The position numbers and the translations under genes were made by a program. This document shows, piece by piece, positions 7,009 to 11,719 of a stretch of 11,719 nt of DNA (position 1 is the stretch's first letter; the number at the start of each line of letters is the position of its first letter). The notes below the pieces were generated by a model, which ran no database searches, was not told where the DNA came from, and worked only from the letters and a program-made list of their open reading frames with translations. The stretch is from an uncultured Bacillota bacterium (GTDB lineage Bacteria > Bacillota > UBA994 > UBA5500). The stretch is taken from positions 1 to 11,719 of the forward strand of contig CALNBW010000215.1 of NCBI GenBank assembly GCA_937874815.1. Direction: 5' to 3'.

Positions 7009-8018
7009 AGAAACTCTCCGAGGCTTTTGGCCCTTCCGGTTGCGAGCAGGAAGTGCGTACAATACTGCGAGAAGAATTAAAGGATCATATCAGTGAGTGG
7101 CAGCGCGATGCGCTAGGCAACCTTATTGCCTGTAAGCCGGCAGCTGCTGGCCCTCGGGTGATGGTAGCAGCCCATATGGATGAAGTTGGCCTGATGATTA
7201 GCAGTGTCGACAGCGCCGGCCTGCTCCATTTTCATAAAGTGGGTGGCATAGATGATCGCGTGCTAGTGTCTAAACCAGTATTGATTGGTAAAGGGCGCGT
7301 GCCGGGTGTCATTGGAGCCAAGGCTATTCACTTACAGCGCCCAGAGGAACGCACCCAAGTGATTCCCCACCGCTCGTTGTTCATTGATATCGGAGCTAAG
7401 AGTAAAGAGGAAGCCCTAGAGAAAGTTAAGATCGGTGATTACGTGATTTTCGCGACCCAATATGGGGAGCTTGGCGCTAGTATGGCCAAAGGGAAAGCTT
7501 TCGATGATCGCGCCGGTTGCGCCATCTTAGCCGAGCTGCTAAAAGAAGACTATAGTTTTCCGCTCTACGGTGCTTTCACGGTGCAGGAAGAGGTGGGACT
7601 GCGGGGAGCAGGTGTGGCAGCCTATGCGATTGAGCCCGACCTAGCCATCGTGCTGGAGGGCACCACCTGCAACGATGTGTCAGGTATCGAGGAGCATGAA
7701 TACAGTACTGTCATAGGCGGTGGCCCGGCGATTACTTTCATGGATACCTCTGCTGTTGGCAATAAAGCTATGATTCGGGAACTGGTGCGTCTAGCCGAAG
7801 CAAATGGCATCCCCTATCAATTCAAAGGCACTGTAACGGGTGGCAACGATGCTGGCCGCATTAACATCAGTCGGGCAGGGGTACCGGTGGTAGCAGTCTC
7901 TATTCCTTGCCGCTACATCCATTCGCCAGTTTCTCTGCTCAGCCTGGCCGACGTGGAACATAGCAAGGCATTGGTTAAACTTTTCCTACGTAGTATCGAA
8001 GGAGGTTTTCGGGTATGA
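6999..8018 (+). CDS. M42 family metallo-aminopeptidase, paralogue 2
   Basis: The ATG at 6999 lies inside the end of paralogue 1, with GGAGGG at 6987-6992, 6 bases upstream. The 339-residue protein carries a full site: His59 (AHMDEVG), Asp169 (FDDR), catalytic Glu197 and ligand Glu198 (QEEVGLRGAG), and His308 (YIHSP). The fourth ligand position is Glu220 (VLEGTT) where both sister proteins have Asp; clan MH enzymes allow either, so activity is expected but the metal site or preference may differ. The conserved GGNDAGR segment (about 281-287) corresponds to GTGTD and GGTDGG in the sisters and probably lines the substrate pocket. It shares an ATGA overlap with the following gene. As in paralogue 1, a dimerisation domain is inserted between the first two metal ligands. 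Confidence 0.93.
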   Translation: MLLKKLSEAFGPSGCEQEVRTILREELKDHISEWQRDALGNLIACKPAAAGPRVMVAAHMDEVGLMISSVDSAGLLHFHKVGGIDDRVLVSKPVLIGKGRVPGVIGAKAIHLQRPEERTQVIPHRSLFIDIGAKSKEEALEKVKIGDYVIFATQYGELGASMAKGKAFDDRAGCAILAELLKEDYSFPLYGAFTVQEEVGLRGAGVAAYAIEPDLAIVLEGTTCNDVSGIEEHEYSTVIGGGPAITFMDTSAVGNKAMIRELVRLAEANGIPYQFKGTVTGGNDAGRINISRAGVPVVAVSIPCRYIHSPVSLLSLADVEHSKALVKLFLRSIEGGFRV

Positions 8019-9004
8019 AAGAACTGATTAAACGTTTAGTTGAGGCCTATGGCCCCACCGGCAGCGAGGAAAGCGTTCGTAGCTTAATCATGGAAGAGGT
8101 CAAGCCCTATGTCGATGAGATGCAAGTAGACGCTCTAGGGAACTTGATCGCCATTAAGCGGGGTGGCGGCAAGAAGCTGATGCTCGCCAGCCATATGGAC
8201 GAGATTGGTGTGATGGTTACCCATATCGATGATAAGGGGTTTCTGCGTTTTTACAGTGTAGGTGGTCTTTCACCCTTTACCCTCATTGGCAATCGCTGCT
8301 ATTTCGCCAATGGCACTGTAGGTGTCTTTGGTATGGAGCGTCTTGACGCAATTAAAGACCTGGCCATGAACAAAATGTTCATTGACATTGGGGCAGATAG
8401 CAGGGAAGAGGCTCTAGAGAAGGTTAATATCGGCGATACAGCCGCCATTAGGCGCGAATTCTGTGACCTAGGCAAGCGACTGGTCTCTAAGGCCATGGAC
8501 AATCGTATCGCTTGCGCAGTGCAAATTGAGGCACTAAAGCAGGTGCAGAATTTGGCTTTCGACGTGTATGCCGTCTTTACTACCCAGGAGGAAGTCGGCT
8601 TACGGGGTGCCCGAGTTGCCGCTTTCGGCATTACCCCCGATATTGGCATCGCGGTTGATGTAACTGCCACTGGTGATACCCCTAAGAGTGCTACTATGGA
8701 CGTCACCTTAGGCAAGGGACCCACGGTAAAGGTGCGTGATTCTAGTCTGCTTTGCACACCGGCAGTACGTCGTCATATGGAGCAAGTAGCAAAGGCCAAC
8801 GACATCCCTTATCAACTGGAGGTATTACAGGCCGGTGGCACTGATGGCGGTGCCATTCAAATGACTAAGAGTGGCATTCCTACGGGTGTTATGTCCATAC
8901 CTTGCCGGTACATACATACCGCATCGGAGATGGTGGACTATGACGATGTGGAGCAGGGAGTACGTTTCTTAGTTAAGCTGATGGAGACTGACTATCTGGG
9001 CTAG
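8015..9004 (+). CDS. M42 family metallo-aminopeptidase, paralogue 3
   Basis: This is the third paralogue, 329 residues, starting at an ATG that overlaps the previous stop (ATGA, 8015-8018) with AAGGAGG 9 bases upstream. Ligands are His60 (SHMDEIG), Asp162 (AMDNR), catalytic Glu192 and ligand Glu193 (QEEVGLRGAR), Asp215 (AVDV) and His301 (YIHTA). It is the shortest of the three; its inserted domain has a shorter loop where paralogues 1 and 2 carry the KPPHL/HLQRPEE segment (here GMERLDAIKD), a region near the subunit contacts in known TET structures. The operon ends 44 bases later at a hairpin terminator. The three proteins share all key motifs but differ clearly between them, so the duplications are old rather than recent. 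Confidence 0.93.
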   Translation: MKELIKRLVEAYGPTGSEESVRSLIMEEVKPYVDEMQVDALGNLIAIKRGGGKKLMLASHMDEIGVMVTHIDDKGFLRFYSVGGLSPFTLIGNRCYFANGTVGVFGMERLDAIKDLAMNKMFIDIGADSREEALEKVNIGDTAAIRREFCDLGKRLVSKAMDNRIACAVQIEALKQVQNLAFDVYAVFTTQEEVGLRGARVAAFGITPDIGIAVDVTATGDTPKSATMDVTLGKGPTVKVRDSSLLCTPAVRRHMEQVAKANDIPYQLEVLQAGGTDGGAIQMTKSGIPTGVMSIPCRYIHTASEMVDYDDVEQGVRFLVKLMETDYLG

Positions 9005-9044
9005 GTTCAGCAACTATTAGTAGACCCGGAAGGGTAACCTAATT

Positions 9045-9077
9045 AGGAAGGCCAGTAAATGCTGGCCTTTCTTGTTT
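9045..9077 (+). terminator. Rho-independent terminator after the M42 operon
   Basis: An 8-bp core stem (AAGGCCAG at 9048-9055 with CTGGCCTT at 9062-9069) can extend to 11 bp with one G-U pair. It has a 6-base loop and a T-rich tail TCTTGTTT (9070-9077). Confidence 0.82.
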
Positions 9078-9098
9078 ATCGCAGTTAAATATTGGTGG

Positions 9099-9188
9099 GC
9101 AGGATAATTACCTGCTACGGCGAATGAGAAGCAGAGGAATGTACGCATCTGCTTACACATACCTCTATAAGAGGCAAAGTCGTATATT
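9099..9188 (+). promoter_or_regulatory. Upstream region of the S41 protease gene with three inverted repeats
   Basis: The 222-bp gap between the M42 operon and the protease gene holds three consecutive inverted repeats: GCAGG/CCTGC (9099-9103, 9111-9115), AAGCAGA/TCTGCTT (9129-9135, 9148-9154) and CCTCT/AGAGG (9162-9166, 9170-9174). A TATATT (9183-9188) follows and may be the -10 of the protease gene; no good -35 is visible at 17 bases. The repeats could be operator sites or mRNA hairpins, depending on where transcription starts. Confidence 0.35.
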
Positions 9189-9226
9189 AGCTCTAAGGTA
9201 AACTGAGACGAGGGGGAGTAGGTCGT

Positions 9227-10429
9227 ATGGAAACAGGGCAGGGGTTCAGTCGCAACAGGCGCTCTAAACTGGGGATTATTGCGCTAGTGCTCCTTGTGTT
9301 CTTTACAGGCGTGCTATTAGGGACCAACCTACGTGGCATTGCACACCGCTTAGGCATCAATTTGGTCGACAATTCCTTTGCAAAACTTGAGGCGGTATAC
9401 ACGTGGGTCAAGGAACATCATGTAGACCCGGACGCCCTAGATCCAACCCGCGCTGTAGACGATGCTATCCGTGGCATGTTGCCGCACGTCGACGGCGGTT
9501 ACACCAGGTATGAATCAGCTGAAGAAGCGGCTGAGTTTAACCAGTCGACCATAGAAGGCAAGTATACTGGTGTAGGCATTCAGTCCAAACCTCCTACTAG
9601 CGGCGAGATGGAAGTTGAAATAGTCTTCAGGGGTTCTCCTGCCGAGGCTGCTGGTGTTAAGGTTAGAGATAAGGTTATGGCCGTCGATGGCCAGGCAATC
9701 AAGGGGCTAACTCAGATAGATATCAATAACCGTATTCGGGGTGAAGCGGGAACAGCAGTAACCCTGACTATTCTGCGTGAGGGGGAATCTGCGCCCCTAA
9801 ATATCACTATTGAGCGCGGCGTGATTGCACTGCCAGTGGTTGACCATTGGGTGGAAGGCGACGTAGGCGTTGTGGCCATGTACCGCTTTACTGAAACTGC
9901 CCCGGGGCAACTACGAGAAGCAATTCTGGACTTAAAAGAGCAGCAGGTAGCCGCCATCCTCTTTGATTTGCGCTCCAATGGTGGAGGGCTACTCTATAGT
10001 GCTCAGGAGATAGTCGATTTCTTTTTACCAGCCGGCGAAGTGATAGTGCGGGAAGTTGATCGCTATGGCGTTGAGCAGGTACCAAAAACTAAAGAAGGCA
10101 CAATCTGGGATGGGCCACTGGCCATCTTGTTAAATGGGGGTAGCGCTTCCGCTTCGGAAGTAGTCGCTGGAGCCTTACAGGATCATGACCGCGCTATTCT
10201 GTTAGGCGAGGTCTCTTTCGGCAAGGGTACCGTGCAAGTTCCCTATCCGATGACGGATGGTTCGCGTCTTTGGATTACCCAATATCGTTACTTAACGCCT
10301 TCTGGCCGCGATATTAACAAGAAAGGGCTCACACCCGACGTCATTATCGAACAGCCGGAGAATGCTCAGGTAGACGAACAGCTGCAGCAGGCTGTAAAAT
10401 ACGTTAAGGACAATATGGTGCAAAAATGA
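9227..10429 (+). CDS. S41 family C-terminal processing peptidase (CtpA/CtpB-like)
   Basis: This 400-residue membrane-anchored serine protease has a short basic N-terminus, one membrane helix (about 16-32), and an extracytoplasmic body. The order is an N-terminal helical domain with GGYTRYES (about 90-97), a PDZ domain (about 113-198) that gates the active site and binds substrate C-termini, then the S41 core. The Ser/Lys/Gln triad is Ser308 (GGSASASE), Lys333 and Gln337 (FGKGTVQ). Ser-Lys spacing is exactly 25 residues, and as I recall the numbering is within one residue of Bacillus subtilis CtpB (Ser309/Lys334). CtpB processes SpoIVFA to activate sigma-K during sporulation; a similar role is possible here but is inference, since CtpA-type paralogues have other targets. 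The ATG has AGGGGGAG 8 bases upstream. The next gene starts 46 bp later without a clear terminator, so co-transcription is likely. Confidence 0.93.
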   Translation: METGQGFSRNRRSKLGIIALVLLVFFTGVLLGTNLRGIAHRLGINLVDNSFAKLEAVYTWVKEHHVDPDALDPTRAVDDAIRGMLPHVDGGYTRYESAEEAAEFNQSTIEGKYTGVGIQSKPPTSGEMEVEIVFRGSPAEAAGVKVRDKVMAVDGQAIKGLTQIDINNRIRGEAGTAVTLTILREGESAPLNITIERGVIALPVVDHWVEGDVGVVAMYRFTETAPGQLREAILDLKEQQVAAILFDLRSNGGGLLYSAQEIVDFFLPAGEVIVREVDRYGVEQVPKTKEGTIWDGPLAILLNGGSASASEVVAGALQDHDRAILLGEVSFGKGTVQVPYPMTDGSRLWITQYRYLTPSGRDINKKGLTPDVIIEQPENAQVDEQLQQAVKYVKDNMVQK

Positions 10430-10462
10430 TACCTGTGTTGGCGTATACTTCGGAGAAACGTG

Positions 10463-10470
10463 AGGGGGTG
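10463..10470 (+). promoter_or_regulatory. Ribosome binding site that decides the TTG start of the membrane protein
   Basis: AGGGGGTG lies 5 bases before TTG 10476. The next in-frame ATG (codon 50) would remove the whole first membrane helix and has no such site, so TTG is preferred. Confidence 0.65.
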
Positions 10471-10475
10471 AGACG

Positions 10476-10838
10476 TTGCCTTGGGTTGATTACTTGCTAG
10501 GAGCTCTGTTAGCAGTAGGTCTTCTTTACCTATTCTATCTGATTGACCGGACCTTTGTTTATCGTAAGCAGCAGCTGGGCTTTTGGTCACACATAACGAC
10601 AACTGCTTTTTTCCCAAAACGCATGGTTGCCTATCTGCTAATGTGGCTATTTGTGTTGATAGTGCTCTTTACGATGAAGCCGTCTTTGACGCCGGGTTCG
10701 CTCTCTTATAATTTCATTGACGCCGTTTTCCGGTTATCTCTTTACCCGTTTTCTGGCCTTTTGCTAATCGTTGTCATAGTGCTCTTGAAAATTACCATTT
10801 TTCCGTCGAAAGATGACCCAGACCGTAATCTCTTTTAG
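10476..10838 (+). CDS. Small three-helix membrane protein of unknown function
   Basis: I do not recognise this 120-residue protein. The TTG start at 10476 is supported by a strong GAGGGGGTG just upstream (10462-10470). Three hydrophobic segments are clear: about 6-23, 50-67 and 87-109. Between the first two lies a basic, aromatic loop (RTFVYRKQQLGFWSH) that should be cytoplasmic; this places the N-terminus outside and the short acidic tail (SKDDPDRNLF) inside. No catalytic or metal-binding motif is visible. It follows the S41 protease gene by 46 bp on the same strand with no good terminator between, so it may be a partner, regulator or substrate of that protease; this is inference from position only. 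A weak 6-bp hairpin follows it (10840-10857) without a T run. Confidence 0.72.
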   Translation: MPWVDYLLGALLAVGLLYLFYLIDRTFVYRKQQLGFWSHITTTAFFPKRMVAYLLMWLFVLIVLFTMKPSLTPGSLSYNFIDAVFRLSLYPFSGLLLIVVIVLLKITIFPSKDDPDRNLF

Positions 10839-10897
10839 TTAGCTTGCTGTTAAGCTACTACTCTTATCATTTCTAAAACGGGCTAAAACTATTACAG

Positions 10898-10925
10898 TTG
10901 AGAGATAGTTGGCAGCATATATATC
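10898..10925 (+). promoter_or_regulatory. Candidate sigma-A promoter for plsY
   Basis: TTGAGA (10898-10903, five of six -35 bases) is followed after 16 bases by TATATC (10920-10925), part of an alternating CATATATAT run. It would give a leader of about 15 bases before the GTG start. It overlaps the upstream extension of the plsY frame, which supports that extension being noncoding. Confidence 0.45.
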
Positions 10926-10934
10926 CCGACAGAT

Positions 10935-10941
10935 GGAGGGG
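10935..10941 (+). promoter_or_regulatory. Ribosome binding site that fixes the plsY start
   Basis: GGAGGGG lies 4 bases before GTG 10946. The frame stays open upstream to TTG 10898, but that start has no ribosome site and would add 16 polar residues ahead of the first membrane helix of PlsY. Confidence 0.7.
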
Positions 10942-10945
10942 CGCC

Positions 10946-11554
10946 GTGAGTCTGAAAATCACTTTATCTATCCTTATCGCCTATCTACTGGGGAGCATCC
11001 CTACAGCCTACATCGTTGGCCGCTTGAAAGCTGGTTTGGATATTACCCAGCATGGCAGTGGTAATGTGGGTGGCACCAACGCTTTACGTGTTCTGGGTGT
11101 AGGGCCTGCTATCTTAGTTGCGGTCAGTGACATTAGCAAGGCGTTGCTGCCGACGCTGATCGCTTCAAGGGTCTTTGAGGGTAATACTTGGCCGACGCTA
11201 GCTGTAGCCCTAGCTGCAATCCTTGGCCACAATTACTCCGCCTTTTTACGCCTACGTGGTGGTAAAGGCATTGCCACCACTGTGGGAGCTTGTATAGTAC
11301 TGTTCCCGCGGCAAATTGCCGTGTTGCTGCTATTGGCGCTCCTGGTTGTGCTGGCAACACGTTATGTTTCCCTGGGATCCATTGTCTTGGTACTGACTTT
11401 ACCGTTGCTGCTTAGCTGGCAGCATGCTTCTTTGCCAGAAATCAGTTTCGCTGTTGCTGTTGCCTTGCTGGGTCTTTGGCGGCATCGTTCTAACATAACT
11501 CGCCTACTCGGCGGCACAGAGAATCGCCTTGGCCGCAAGAAACAGAATAGCTAG
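10946..11554 (+). CDS. plsY: Acyl-phosphate:glycerol-3-phosphate acyltransferase PlsY
   Basis: PlsY is the integral membrane enzyme that transfers the acyl group of acyl-phosphate (made by PlsX) to glycerol-3-phosphate, the first step of phospholipid synthesis. With the GTG at 10946 as start the protein has 202 residues, normal for the family, and about five membrane helices. The three conserved cytoplasmic motifs are present: GSIPTAYIVGR (about 14-24) with the following GSGNVGGTNALR; GHNYSAFLRLRGGKGIAT (about 94-111), which holds the glycerol-3-phosphate-binding glycine-rich segment; and the C-terminal RHRSNITRLLGGTE. The tail is basic (NRLGRKKQNS). In many Bacillota plsY is followed by gpsA, which supplies its substrate; here the next 165 bases contain no gene, so any such neighbour lies beyond the window. 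The gene probably has its own promoter at 10898-10925. Confidence 0.96.
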   Translation: MSLKITLSILIAYLLGSIPTAYIVGRLKAGLDITQHGSGNVGGTNALRVLGVGPAILVAVSDISKALLPTLIASRVFEGNTWPTLAVALAAILGHNYSAFLRLRGGKGIATTVGACIVLFPRQIAVLLLLALLVVLATRYVSLGSIVLVLTLPLLLSWQHASLPEISFAVAVALLGLWRHRSNITRLLGGTENRLGRKKQNS

Positions 11555-11564
11555 CGCACAAAAC

Positions 11565-11714
11565 ACCGTCCGAGATCACTGAAGAAGTCCCTTATGGTTC
11601 GGGAGAAGGTCGTTGGTCCTGCGAAAAGCGCTTTGGGGCCTCAAATAATAGGTGCTTAGACAGCGACGGTTAAAGGCGGCCAACTGTTTGAGCCTAGGCG
11701 AGTTTTGGCCGCCT
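11565..11714. other. Gene-free 3' end with long-range inverted repeats
   Basis: No credible reading frame occupies the 165 bases after plsY. Two inverted repeats stand out. A 6-bp pair, ACCGTC (11565-11570) with GACGGT (11665-11670), encloses about 94 bases. A 10-bp pair, AGGCGGCCAA (11674-11683) with TTGGCCGCCT (11705-11714), has a 21-base loop containing the palindrome GCCTAGGC. The second could be the terminator of plsY, or of a minus-strand gene beyond the edge. Together they could form the leader of a downstream gene or a small RNA. I could not match it to a riboswitch, T-box, SRP RNA, RNase P RNA or tRNA pattern. Confidence 0.35.
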
Positions 11715-11719
11715 CAGTC

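Noticed and set aside
8299..8757. 152-residue minus-strand frame inside M42 paralogue 3
   Set aside because: It is antisense to conserved M42 motifs, is serine/alanine-rich low-complexity in character and has no ribosome site support.
5953..9004. Endoglucanase or cellulase function for the M42 genes
   Set aside because: This is a known legacy label. The residues are those of a di-metal peptidase and there are no glycosidase motifs.
10898..10945. Longer PlsY from TTG 10898
   Set aside because: No ribosome site precedes it, it overlaps a promoter-like sequence, and GTG 10946 has a good ribosome site and gives the normal N-terminal membrane helix.
11555..11719. tRNA, SRP RNA or T-box at the right end
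   Set aside because: I found no cloverleaf, no SRP tetraloop/GGAAGCAG-type motif and no T-box sequence.

Overview
The window looks like a chromosomal segment of an endospore-forming Bacillota (Firmicutes), probably an anaerobic Clostridia-like or Limnochordia-like lineage. The evidence is a YhcN/YlaJ-type spore lipoprotein, a YpmA-family small protein, a probable spore-type small basic protein, a CtpB-like S41 protease, PlsY, strong AGGAGG ribosome sites and frequent TTG/GTG starts. Base composition by eye is about half G+C and even along the window. I see no insertion sequence, prophage, CRISPR, tRNA or rRNA gene. The species assignment is inference.

Layout: (1) Bases 1-1917 hold the 3' part of a family 2 glycoside hydrolase (beta-mannosidase-like), cut by the left edge. 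(2) 1978-2841 encodes a DUF4438 protein, closed by a strong terminator. (3) 3021-3860 is an isolated, unrecognised 279-residue gene with its own terminator. (4) A lipoprotein gene on the minus strand (3915-4406) diverges from surE (4530-5315), which is followed three bases later by a YpmA-family gene (5319-5522); a perfect 15-bp hairpin follows. (5) A small minus-strand gene (5577-5762) resembles the first half of a small acid-soluble spore protein. (6) 5953-9004 is a tightly overlapping operon of three M42 metallo-aminopeptidase paralogues. (7) 9227-10429 is an S41 C-terminal processing protease, followed by a three-helix membrane protein (10476-10838). (8) 10946-11554 is plsY, the acyl-phosphate glycerol-3-phosphate acyltransferase. 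The last 165 bases have no gene but contain long-range inverted repeats.

How the genes fit together: most are housekeeping or sporulation-linked. The three M42 enzymes probably finish the breakdown of peptides in the cytoplasm, each with its own side-chain preference, and may co-assemble into TET-type shells. SurE removes phosphate from nucleotides, PlsY starts phospholipid synthesis, and the S41 protease acts outside the membrane. There is no clear sign of a new defence or mobile system. The most open points are the triple M42 operon and its possible mixed complexes, the unrecognised gene at 3021-3860, the small basic spore-like protein with a possible sigma-G promoter, the membrane protein beside the S41 protease, and the structured intergenic stretches at 9099-9188 and 11565-11714. 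No gene-free stretch exceeds 300 bases.
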